In this document: piece by piece, positions 39,722 to 46,604 of the stretch
How the letters are laid out: the number at the start of each line of letters is the position of its first letter
Position numbering within the stretch: position 1 is the stretch's first letter
IMG/VR virus record: IMGVR_UViG_3300046517_000307
Span: 1 to 46,604 of that record
Reading direction: 5' to 3' (one strand)
DNA length: 46,604 nucleotides
From: a virus
The notes under the pieces: model-generated
The model's database searches: none
What the model saw: the letters and a program-made list of their open reading frames with translations, nothing else
Told to the model about the DNA's origin: nothing
Made by a program: the position numbers and the translations under genes

Positions 39722-40158
39722 TCGATGCCCCGAAAGCGATAGGCGCGCACAATGCGCGAGCGCCAAAGCGCGTCAAGCCCATGCTCAACCACACGGCGCG
39801 CTTGCGCGTATGCATGAATGATCCGTTGCGGCGCATCGTTGCTCACGATGGCGAAATGCTGCGGATTCTCGGCGAAACGCATTACCAGTACATCGCCCGC
39901 GCGCGCATCGGCGACCGGCACCCGGTCAAGGAATCTGTCGCACCCGCCGAGCAACATCGCGGCATCAGGCTCGCGCCCGTAGTTATGCCATTCCGGTGCG
40001 GCGAAGAATGCCCGCGCTTCCGGCACGCCGAGCGCGTCGGCAACGCCCGCCACCAATCCTATACAGTCGGTGCCGATGCCCTTGAGCCGCGCTTGATGCT
40101 GCCAGCGGGTGCCTATCCACGCCCGCGCCTCAACGACCACGGCGCCGCGCGCAATCAC
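39718..40158 (-). CDS. NlpC/P60 cysteine peptidase of the tail tip (GTA gp14-like)
   Basis: 146 residues; GTG 40158 overlaps the upstream stop (GTGA). GTDCIGLV carries the catalytic Cys32, HFAIVS the catalytic His101, and RIIHAYAQ the third His/polar residue near 115. The fold is that of small NlpC/P60 peptidases which sit in the tail tip and cut peptidoglycan crosslinks during entry. Gene order with DUF2163 before and the hub after is typical. Confidence 0.9.
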   Translation of the reverse strand: MIARGAVVVEARAWIGTRWQHQARLKGIGTDCIGLVAGVADALGVPEARAFFAAPEWHNYGREPDAAMLLGGCDRFLDRVPVADARAGDVLVMRFAENPQHFAIVSNDAPQRIIHAYAQARRVVEHGLDALWRSRIVRAYRFRGIE

Positions 40159-41318
40159 GAATGCCGCCCGATTTGTACAAGCGCATCCATGCCTGGCAAG
40201 TAAGGCTCGCCGCCGAAATTTAGGACATTGTTAAACCGGTCTTTGCATGTCAAGAATTGCTTATTGCACCCGGCGTGCATCGTGTACGCATCGCCGATTG
40301 CGCACGCATACGGCATTGGCAATTGCAACGTGATCTGCCCCGGCACATAGCATTTAACTTCCATCGCAAGCCCGGCATTCAATCCACTTGTAAACGTAAT
40401 CACGCCGTAATCGAAATAACCGGATTCGCCCAACGGCGTTACCGTGCCGCCGCTGACGTAAGGCGGATAATCGGTTGTGTTGCTTGTGTCGACCGATAAA
40501 TTAAACGTCGTGGCGCTTGGGCTATGCGCAACCGTGATCGCATTGACCGCAACCGGGCCGACGACATCGGAAATCGTAACCGCCTGCCCGTTCGTAAGCG
40601 TTAAGCCGCTTGCCATGTGAACCACGCCTGGGTTGGCGTTCGTGACGTTCGTAATTGCAACGCCGCCGGTCGGCCCCGGTTCGCTGCGCGCAGTATCGTA
40701 AAGCGTCGTGTTGTCGACATTCACGCCGGTTAATGTGCTAGTCACCGTGAACGGCGTAAGGTCGACGGTGCACCGGGAATCGCCAAGGTTATACCGACAC
40801 GCCGGGCCGACAAGCTCGCCGATGGTGCGCGAATAGGCTTGCGTCATGCCGCGCAATTCCGCTTTGAACGTGCCGCGCTCAACCGTCACCATGCCGATGC
40901 GCCCGACGCGCTCAACGATGCAACCCATCGTCGTGCTTAGGTCTTTCCAATTGATTTGGAAAATGACGACAAAAGCGAAATCCCAAAGCCCGGCGTGTAA
41001 ATCGGCTTCGGTAATCGACGGCGACACAAGGATACCGTGTGCCTCAAGATTATCGACATTGAGCGCCGACGATGTTTGTATGTTCGTTGCGGTGTAACCG
41101 GTCGCCGCCTTGTAGGCTTGCGACCCGGTGCCGACAACCGGCGCGGGAACGTGCAAGGCTTGCGCCGTTAGCATTCCCTCAAGGCTTACCGTTATGTTGC
41201 TATCGTGATCGGTGAACGGCAACACCGTCCCATTTTGCAAGACGCAAAGCCAACACGTTGCCATCGTTTGATACGGTTGCGCCAGGTGCGCCCGCATCGC
41301 GGTAGTTAGCTTTTTCAT
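40155..41318 (-). CDS. DUF2163 / GTA gp13-like hub protein with FCCH insertion and four Cys
   Basis: 387 residues, ATG 41318. The DUF2163 part (QPYQTMATCWLCVLQNGTVL, DHDSNITVSLEGM, ELRGMTQAYSRTIGELVGP) is followed by a C-terminal domain. Four conserved cysteines, Cys174 and Cys183 (ACRYNLGDSRC) with Cys351 and Cys358 (GCNKQFLTC), match those that hold an iron-sulfur cluster in GTA gp13 and lambda gpL tail hub proteins. An FCCH-like domain is inserted near 220-295 between the two pairs. A tail-tip location next to NlpC and DUF2460 fits. Confidence 0.88.
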   Translation of the reverse strand: MKKLTTAMRAHLAQPYQTMATCWLCVLQNGTVLPFTDHDSNITVSLEGMLTAQALHVPAPVVGTGSQAYKAATGYTATNIQTSSALNVDNLEAHGILVSPSITEADLHAGLWDFAFVVIFQINWKDLSTTMGCIVERVGRIGMVTVERGTFKAELRGMTQAYSRTIGELVGPACRYNLGDSRCTVDLTPFTVTSTLTGVNVDNTTLYDTARSEPGPTGGVAITNVTNANPGVVHMASGLTLTNGQAVTISDVVGPVAVNAITVAHSPSATTFNLSVDTSNTTDYPPYVSGGTVTPLGESGYFDYGVITFTSGLNAGLAMEVKCYVPGQITLQLPMPYACAIGDAYTMHAGCNKQFLTCKDRFNNVLNFGGEPYLPGMDALVQIGRHS

Positions 41319-41908
41319 GGGTTACGCACTTCGCGCACCTTCAAATTTTGCCATTCCACTAGCGCGCCTTCGCTTGTCAATCCGAGCGATTGCAAGTCGG
41401 TCGCAAACCGCACCGGTATATCGAATTGCCCTACCCATGAAGTCGGCGTGCCGCTATTCATGTGCGCAATGCCGGTCGTATAGTCCAACGCGTTTAAACT
41501 GCCGCCCGTGATGACGACCGCGGGCGATGCAACAGGCTTTTGGATGATTTGCGAATACGTCACGCCGCCTTTGACATAATTCTTGTACATTTGAAAATGC
41601 GTGCTATCAATCATGACGAACACGCCCGCCGTTTCGTCGGTGTAGTCTGTCCAATCCTTGAAACGAAACGCGTTTAATTGCCCGCTGCACGCCATGAACA
41701 AATCGCGCAGCGCTTTGAAGTAATAGGCGTTGTTCGGCATGTTGGTACGCAGCGCTTCGGATACGTCCCATTCGCCGAGCGCTTGCGACCACGCCGCGTT
41801 GCGGTATTCGTCGCCGCCGTATGTCTCGGTAACGGTCGTGTTAAAGCCACGCCCGCCATGCGCCCAACGCGAAACTTCCGGCGGGAATTGCACATCAATA
41901 AAAGACAT
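41315..41908 (-). CDS. DUF2460 distal tail protein (GTA gp12-like)
   Basis: 197 residues, ATG 41908. FPPEVSRWAHGGRGFNTTVT, YGGDEYRNAAWSQALGEWDV and LRDLFMACSGQLNAFRFKDW are the defining DUF2460 motifs of the distal tail protein that joins tail tube and hub. The stop overlaps the DUF2163 gene start (ATGA). The C-terminal part is beta-rich. It is two bases after the tape measure gene. Confidence 0.9.
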   Translation of the reverse strand: MSFIDVQFPPEVSRWAHGGRGFNTTVTETYGGDEYRNAAWSQALGEWDVSEALRTNMPNNAYYFKALRDLFMACSGQLNAFRFKDWTDYTDETAGVFVMIDSTHFQMYKNYVKGGVTYSQIIQKPVASPAVVITGGSLNALDYTTGIAHMNSGTPTSWVGQFDIPVRFATDLQSLGLTSEGALVEWQNLKVREVRNP

Positions 41909-41910
41909 GG

Positions 41911-44400
41911 TTAGCCTATCCGGCGCACGGCGCGCGATGTGCCGCGATACGCCGCCGCGGCGATTTGATCCTGCGAACGGGAATCGACCGGGCCGTTAAT
42001 GGTGAAATGGTTTTGCACATGCATGGATTGGATTCCGCCCGCGCCTGGCACGTTATAGCGCGCTGGCACAATCGCTTCACCCTTATGCACCATTGCCAGC
42101 GTGTCGGCGGGAACATATGGCGTGCCGACCGCAAACGACGGGATAAGGCCCGTAAGCGAGCCGAAATCAAAGCCGCCGCCCCCGCCCCCGGCGCCGCTTG
42201 CCGCGCCGCCTAATAGTTGCGAAAGGAAATCGGCGCCCCCCGAGCCGCCGCCAAATAGCGATTGCGCAATCTTTTGCGCGGCAATCTTGTTGAGCGCCGC
42301 GACAACGGAATTGGCGAAATCTTTTAGCGCATCCTTTAATGACTTCGTGTGCGAAATCAAATCATCAACCAACGTGCCGAACGAATTTTCTACGGCATCT
42401 TGCGCCTGTAGCACAAACGAATTGCGCTCCAACACCGCCGCATTTTCAATTTGCGTTAGCTTTTCTTGATGCGATTGGTCAAGCGCTTCGATTGCCGCTT
42501 GCTGCGCCTTGATGGCGGCAACGTTACGGTCGGGGTCGTTTTCCAACAGGCGCAAGCGTGCAAGCAAACCGTCGCGGGCGATGGCATAGCGCCGGTTTTC
42601 GAAATCGGCGTCAAGCTTTAGCTTTTGCTCCGCGCTTATTTTGTGCATGGCGAGCGCTTGCGTGGCGCCCAATTCGTCCATTTTGACGCCATGCTCTAGG
42701 GTAAGCTCTCGCTGTTTCTCCGCGATTTCGTCAACCTTGAGCATTTGTTCGTGCATCTTGCGGCGTTCCTCAACGACTTGCTTATATGCCGCCGCCGCTT
42801 CCTTTGATTCGTTCCCGTAATGGTTCGCAATTAAGTCGAATTCTTTTTGCGCTATTGCAATGCGCGCGTCCGCATTGTTTTTGTATGCGGCCTTTTGTGC
42901 CTCAAGGTCGGCTATTACCTTGCCGAATGCTTCAACGCGTATTTGCCGTTCAACCGTAAAATAATTGCGTTCTATCTCTGCGCGTTCCTTTGCCGTTAAA
43001 TCTTGCCGCTTCAAAAGCTCCGACCAAAACGCCGACGTTTGCGCCAGGCTAAATTGTTCAAACGATCCTTGTTCTAATTTTTCCTTGTCGTATGCGTCGC
43101 GCTGCGCAGCAAGCTCCGCTTGCCATTGCCCGATGCGCGATGCATCGCCCCCGGTTCCGGTTGCCTTCGGCACAAAGGAACGCGTGCCGCTCTTGAGCGG
43201 CCCCGGCCCCGACCCGCCGCCGGTCGCGTTGTCACTCAGCAACGCCGCAATGCGTACCTTCGCGTCGGAATAAATCTTCACAACGCGCGCTTGGCTTTCG
43301 GCGGTTTCTTTTTCTATCTTCGCATTACCGGCGCGCCATATTTCGGGAATCGCCGTCCAATCACGATTAAACACGGCAATGAGGATTTGCCCCGTCGTCG
43401 TAAACACCGTGACGATATTTCGCCCGAACCACACGACATTTTCGACTACGATGCGCACGGCAGTTACGACCACATCAAACACGATCAACAAACCCTTAAC
43501 GGCATTTACAAACGTCGTCACGACCGCCGGGCCGACATCATTGAACCACGACGCCAAGCCTTGCAACGACGGCAACACCGCCTCACCGATTTTGTCGCCG
43601 ATGTCGGCAAAGACAACCTTCGTGGCGCCAAGCTCAAGCTTATATTTTGCAATCTGCGCTTGGCGTTCCGGCCCCATTTCTATATTGAGCGATTCCATTA
43701 ACTCAGCGGCGCGCTTTTGCGCATCGGGCAATCGCACCATCAAGTCATAAACTTCGCTCACGCTGCGCCCGAAAGCGGATAGCGCAAACTCGGCTTGATC
43801 CGCACCCGCCTTGTACGTCTGCATCGTTTCAAACGCGTTTTGCATTATCTCCGGCAACTTGAGCAAATCGCCCGTTGCCTTATCGCGCGTGACGACGCCA
43901 AGCCTGTTAATGTTTTCTTCGTCATTCTTGATTTGCCGCGCGAGCTTCAACCCGATGCCGGTTAGGTCGTCAGCGCTTTTCCCCATGATGTCCAACGCAA
44001 TAGCGGTTTGCGTCGCTTCCTTTGACATCATGCCGAAGACGTTTTCAAGCTTCACGACTTCGGATTGCAAATGCAGCATGCTTTCGATTGCTTCGTGCCA
44101 GAGCAAGCCGCCCGCGAATACGGCGCCGATGCCGAGCGCGACCGACTTGAATGATTCAATTGCATGCTTAACGCCATCAAGGTGCCCCTGTACTTTTCCT
44201 TTCATTTCCTCAAATGCGGCGCCAATGCCCTTGGCGCTTTGCTTCGATTTCGTTTCGGTATCCTGGCTTTGATTCGACAACGCCTTGAGCGCGTCGACCA
44301 TATCCTTTAGCGACGCCTGCACCGACGCCGCCGATTGCGTCATTGCATTGCGCAAGTCGTCTGTCTGTGCGCCTAGTTTTACTTCGACTTGATCGGTCAT
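41911..44400 (-). CDS. Tail tape measure protein
   Basis: 829 residues; ATG 44400 overlaps the chaperone T stop (ATGA). A helical start (KLGAQTDDLRNAMTQSAASV) is followed by hydrophobic segments (ALGIGAVFAGGLLWHEAIES, FDVVVTAVRIVVENVVWFG), long coiled coils (KERAEIERNYFTVERQIRVE) and a C-terminal Gly-rich part with AVGTPYVPADTLAMVHKGEA, a common end of tape measure proteins. It sets tail length; at about 1.5 angstrom per residue this suggests a tail of about 125 nm. Confidence 0.93.
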   Translation of the reverse strand: MTDQVEVKLGAQTDDLRNAMTQSAASVQASLKDMVDALKALSNQSQDTETKSKQSAKGIGAAFEEMKGKVQGHLDGVKHAIESFKSVALGIGAVFAGGLLWHEAIESMLHLQSEVVKLENVFGMMSKEATQTAIALDIMGKSADDLTGIGLKLARQIKNDEENINRLGVVTRDKATGDLLKLPEIMQNAFETMQTYKAGADQAEFALSAFGRSVSEVYDLMVRLPDAQKRAAELMESLNIEMGPERQAQIAKYKLELGATKVVFADIGDKIGEAVLPSLQGLASWFNDVGPAVVTTFVNAVKGLLIVFDVVVTAVRIVVENVVWFGRNIVTVFTTTGQILIAVFNRDWTAIPEIWRAGNAKIEKETAESQARVVKIYSDAKVRIAALLSDNATGGGSGPGPLKSGTRSFVPKATGTGGDASRIGQWQAELAAQRDAYDKEKLEQGSFEQFSLAQTSAFWSELLKRQDLTAKERAEIERNYFTVERQIRVEAFGKVIADLEAQKAAYKNNADARIAIAQKEFDLIANHYGNESKEAAAAYKQVVEERRKMHEQMLKVDEIAEKQRELTLEHGVKMDELGATQALAMHKISAEQKLKLDADFENRRYAIARDGLLARLRLLENDPDRNVAAIKAQQAAIEALDQSHQEKLTQIENAAVLERNSFVLQAQDAVENSFGTLVDDLISHTKSLKDALKDFANSVVAALNKIAAQKIAQSLFGGGSGGADFLSQLLGGAASGAGGGGGGFDFGSLTGLIPSFAVGTPYVPADTLAMVHKGEAIVPARYNVPGAGGIQSMHVQNHFTINGPVDSRSQDQIAAAAYRGTSRAVRRIG

Positions 44401-44690
44401 GATCCGGCCCGGCGCACCGTCAGTAACGGCAGCGCATCAAGGAAATTGTTGTGTTCGTCATTCGCCGCTGCCTTTGCGGCGGGCGTGACGGGTTTCGCGT
44501 CATCTTTGCCGTAACCGAGATAAGCGGCGACGGCACGATGCACGGGCGGGCACTTCTGCCAGTAATTGAACAGCGCGGCAACGCGTGGCAACGTCATGTG
44601 TTCCCCGATATATTCCCATTGCCAACACGTTGCAGTTATGATTTCGGCGTAAAGCGCGGGCCAATCAATCGGCGCCGCGCTTATATCTCC
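44397..44690 (-). CDS. Tail assembly chaperone T extension (reached by -1 frameshift)
   Basis: The - strand -1 frame is open from 44690 to the stop at 44397: GDISAAPIDWPALYAEIITA, then CWQWEYIGEHMTLPRVAALF, NYWQKCPPVHRAVAAYLGYG and a charged end. The latter part is the T-type chaperone (MTLPRVAALFNYWQK) typical beside GTA-like tail genes. The in-frame sequence before its ATG (44597) is conserved-looking rather than random, so the product is probably a G-T fusion of about 204 residues. The 66-residue ORF alone would miss the first part. Confidence 0.7.
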   Translation of the reverse strand, partial: GDISAAPIDWPALYAEIITATCWQWEYIGEHMTLPRVAALFNYWQKCPPVHRAVAAYLGYGKDDAKPVTPAAKAAANDEHNNFLDALPLLTVRRAGS

Positions 44691-45010
44691 CCCGGCGCGG
44701 CCCCGCGGTATCCACTCACCGCTAACACCGCCTCAATTGCCGCGCGCATGTTGCCAACGTCGACAATTTCCTGCACGCGCTCAATTGTCATGTCGGAGTA
44801 ATTGCGCGACAGCGACGCCAACACAAGCGTTGCCGCAATCTTGGCGACTTCGTGCATTGACGAAACGTTGCCAACGGCGTCGATAGTCGGCCCCAATTCC
44901 TCAAGTTGGCGAAGGTTGAGCGGCGCGAGAACGTAATCATTCCCGGCAAGGTTAAACACCTTGCCGGGAATCGCGGGTTGCATCGTGGTCTTTTCCGCAA
45001 GCGCATTCAC
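44681..45010 (-). CDS. Tail assembly chaperone G
   Basis: 109 residues. GTG 45010 is used here; ATG 44983 with GGAAAAG upstream is an equally good start. Helical core: LAGNDYVLAPLNLRQLEELG, TIDAVGNVSSMHEVAKIAAT, RVQEIVDVGNMRAAIEAVLA. It lies between tail tube and tape measure, the place of the G chaperone, which binds the tape measure protein before tube assembly. It ends at TAA (44683-44681), five codons after a run of five G (44693-44689). Confidence 0.85.
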   Translation of the reverse strand: MNALAEKTTMQPAIPGKVFNLAGNDYVLAPLNLRQLEELGPTIDAVGNVSSMHEVAKIAATLVLASLSRNYSDMTIERVQEIVDVGNMRAAIEAVLAVSGYRGAAPGEI

Positions 45011-45016
45011 GGCGCG

Positions 45017-45769
45017 TTACTCGCTGAAATACTTGTAAGCGATATTGCCGTTGCTATCCGCGAAACATTCAATATCAAACTCGGGAATGGTGAAGTCATC
45101 ATTCTTGAGCGTCATTGAAAGCTTCGTGCTGGTCGCGTTCGGATAACGCGTGTACATCGTTTTCCCCTGGTACGAAGTGCGAAGGTCGACCACGAAGAAT
45201 GGCGAATACCCCATTGGCAGATTGGTAACGGTAATCGACTTTGCCGCTGCCACGCCGGTTGACGAATACGCGTAATTGATGAAGACGGTCTTCGCAACGT
45301 CAACGTCGCCGAAGTCCCAAACGCCGCCGGTATAGTGATACTCGCCGCCGGTCGGCGTGCCGGTAACGCGCGTGTACGGCACGCCGTTGCCGTCGCGCGC
45401 GCCAAGGTCGGCAACCACATTCGCCGTCGCGCTCGTTGGCGTCACCGTGCCGCCGGTCGGAATGGCGGTGCCGGTCAGGTCTTCATAAATGTTTTCGTAT
45501 GTCGTGCCGAGCGAAAGCCCATAAACGAACGTGTTGAAAAGCTCCGCGTTAATGAGCGCCGCTTTGGCTTTGAGCGAAACTTTGCCCTTGCCGCGACCGA
45601 CGGCGACGGGGTATTGATTCGCGCCGTAAAGCAGTTTGCTTTCGAATTCTTCATCAACCGAAACCTCTTGCAAGATTCCGAATTGAATAGGCGTCGGGGT
45701 AGCAACGGCGTTGCCGCTTGCGTCAATGGTTTGCGTGCCGATAAGCACGCCTGCGCCGAATTGGATCAT
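45017..45769 (-). CDS. Major tail protein (tail tube)
   Basis: 250 residues, ATG 45769. It starts IQFGAGVLIGTQTIDASGNA and has the tube-protein pattern EVSVDEEFESKLLYGANQYP, VAVGRGKGKVSLKAKAALIN, ELFNTFVYG and TKLSMTLKNDDFTIPEFDIE. A loop region (about 95-165) is Thr/Gly-rich. Hexamers of this protein build the tail tube. The position before the chaperones and after the completion protein is standard. Confidence 0.9.
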   Translation of the reverse strand: MIQFGAGVLIGTQTIDASGNAVATPTPIQFGILQEVSVDEEFESKLLYGANQYPVAVGRGKGKVSLKAKAALINAELFNTFVYGLSLGTTYENIYEDLTGTAIPTGGTVTPTSATANVVADLGARDGNGVPYTRVTGTPTGGEYHYTGGVWDFGDVDVAKTVFINYAYSSTGVAAAKSITVTNLPMGYSPFFVVDLRTSYQGKTMYTRYPNATSTKLSMTLKNDDFTIPEFDIECFADSNGNIAYKYFSE

Positions 45770-45772
45770 GGT

Positions 45773-45976
45773 TTATTCCTCGGTTGCTGTTGCGTTGAGT
45801 GTTGATTGTGATTCGGCGATTAGATAAACGTAACCGCCACCCGGTAGCCTTTCCTTTTTTACTGTCACCGACGTTTCGCCGGGGTAAAGCGACATCGAAC
45901 GAAGCGCAGCGCGAACAGCGGCACCCGCTGCGCCAGGTATGGGGAATGCATCGGCGTTGTCATGAAACCGCCTCAC
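45773..45976 (-). CDS. Small hypothetical tail-module protein
   Basis: 67 residues from GTG 45976 (GTGA overlap with the upstream stop). The start (RRFHDNADAFPIPGAAGAAV) is followed by a hydrophobic/basic helix and ETSVTVKKERLPGGGYVYLI. No family is named. Position between tail terminator and tube gene. No strong ribosome site; coupling is assumed. Confidence 0.6.
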   Translation of the reverse strand: MRRFHDNADAFPIPGAAGAAVRAALRSMSLYPGETSVTVKKERLPGGGYVYLIAESQSTLNATATEE

Positions 45977-46413
45977 GGTATAAGAATGCGAATCGGCACA
46001 TCGACAATCGAAATCTCTTGTAACAAGCCTTCGCTTACCTTAACCGCGCCTTCGATGTAAACGTGATAAACCTGGCCGTTTAACGTAACAACGTTTTCGG
46101 GGTTGTTCGGCGTGTTTAATGCCGTGTCGATTGCATCCATGAGCGCATTGCAAAGCGTCGCCGGTAGCGTGTCCTCTACCGATGAAGACCACGCATACAT
46201 GACCACGCCGCATTGCAACGTGCGCTTCGCCGGAATACCGCGCCCCGGTCGCGTCCAATCCTCGCCTGTTTGGCACATGAATAGCGCGGGCATTTGCTCG
46301 CGCGCGACTTGCGCATGGTGCCGAAGAAAACGCGAAGTTGTCACGAATTTACCGGCAACCGCGGGCGATGCCAGGATCAAATCGAACAGCGCAGAATAGA
46401 TTGATTCGCGCAT
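45973..46413 (-). CDS. Tail completion / terminator-like protein
   Basis: 146 residues, ATG 46413. RESIYSALFDLILASPAVAG, FVTTSRFLRHHAQVAREQMP, ALFMCQTGEDWTR and the closing KVSEGLLQEISIVDVPIRIL resemble small siphovirus tail completion proteins that cap the tail tube. It follows the gp10-like gene across the circle junction and precedes the tube gene, which is the usual order. Confidence 0.78.
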   Translation of the reverse strand: MRESIYSALFDLILASPAVAGKFVTTSRFLRHHAQVAREQMPALFMCQTGEDWTRPGRGIPAKRTLQCGVVMYAWSSSVEDTLPATLCNALMDAIDTALNTPNNPENVVTLNGQVYHVYIEGAVKVSEGLLQEISIVDVPIRILIP

Positions 46414-46414
46414 G

Positions 46415-46513
46415 TCAGTCGATCACCAACGGGCGCCACGGGCGCAAGCCAAGGGCACGGCGAATTGCCGTAACCAGCGGGCGCGGGAACACGACGAAAG
46501 GCTTGCGCTTCAT
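46415..46513 (-). CDS. 32-residue basic peptide spanning the contig junction
   Basis: ATG 46513 to TGA 46415. The same ATG is at 36 in the left repeat copy, where only the beginning of the gene is present. The start overlaps the stop of the gp10-like gene (ATGA), and the stop lies one base before the next gene. The peptide (KRKPFVVFPRPLVTAIRRAL, then GLRPWRPLVID) is basic with a short amphipathic helix. Its place between two head-tail joining genes suggests a small accessory protein, but it may be a coupling leader. Confidence 0.5.
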   Translation of the reverse strand: MKRKPFVVFPRPLVTAIRRALGLRPWRPLVID

Positions 46514-46604
46514 GGCTTCATTGCCTTTTGCATGCCGCGCACAAGCGCTTCCTGCAATTCGGAAATGATCTTCGCCCGCATGTCGGCGAGCGCTGGCGCC
46601 AGGA
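46478..46604. repeat. Terminal direct repeat, right copy
   Basis: Exact copy of bases 1-127. It holds the beginning of the 32-residue peptide gene and the C-terminal end of the gp10-like gene (equivalent to 33-127), which runs off the window on the - strand. It should be counted once in the circular map. Confidence 0.95.

Overview
The window is an essentially complete tailed-phage genome (siphovirus type) assembled as a circle. Bases 1-127 are repeated exactly at 46478-46604, so the unique length is about 46,477 bp and one small gene runs across the junction. No integrase, transposase, DNA polymerase, tRNA or CRISPR array was found. The sequence is GC-rich. The protein families (GTA-type tail tip, YqaJ exonuclease, DUF1064, DUF1376-like, terminase of the HK97/GTA type) suggest a Gram-negative proteobacterial host, perhaps a Burkholderiales- or Xanthomonadales-like one. 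The host call is inference.

Layout. A divergent control region at about 22026-22172 splits the genome. To the right, on the + strand, 22173-31150 is an early-type operon of tightly overlapping small genes. It holds a LuxR-type HTH protein with a zinc knuckle, a YqaJ exonuclease with a probable annealing partner, and a 944-residue methyltransferase/GT2/TPR/GT9 fusion. It ends at a perfect hairpin (31154-31177). To the left, on the - strand, transcription starts with a hidden 52-residue HTH gene and runs through a PD-(D/E)xK-like nuclease, a winged helix protein, an Ogr/Delta-like zinc protein and a DUF1376-like protein. It continues through terminase, portal and head genes, across the junction, then head-tail connection, tail tube, frameshifted tail chaperones, tape measure, a GTA-like tail tip, two glycine-rich fibre proteins, membrane proteins, a lysozyme with membrane segments and an Ig-like protein, and ends near 31196 facing the same hairpin.

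Unusual content. The head module contains two different signal-peptide-bearing metzincin metalloproteases (M11-like and reprolysin-like). Between them lie a beta-helix-like protein and a 1188-residue fusion in which a fibre-like domain and about 30 copies of a 17-20 residue repeat are joined to an SPP1 gp7/Mu F-type minor head protein. Several structural proteins carry inserted Ig/FN3- or FCCH-like domains, and three carry collagen-like Gly-X-Y tracts. The two secreted proteases, the repeat fusion, the beta-helix protein and the glycan-modifying fusion together suggest a phage that invests heavily in the cell surface or extracellular matrix. That functional link is inference. Each family call rests on motifs read by eye, with no database search.
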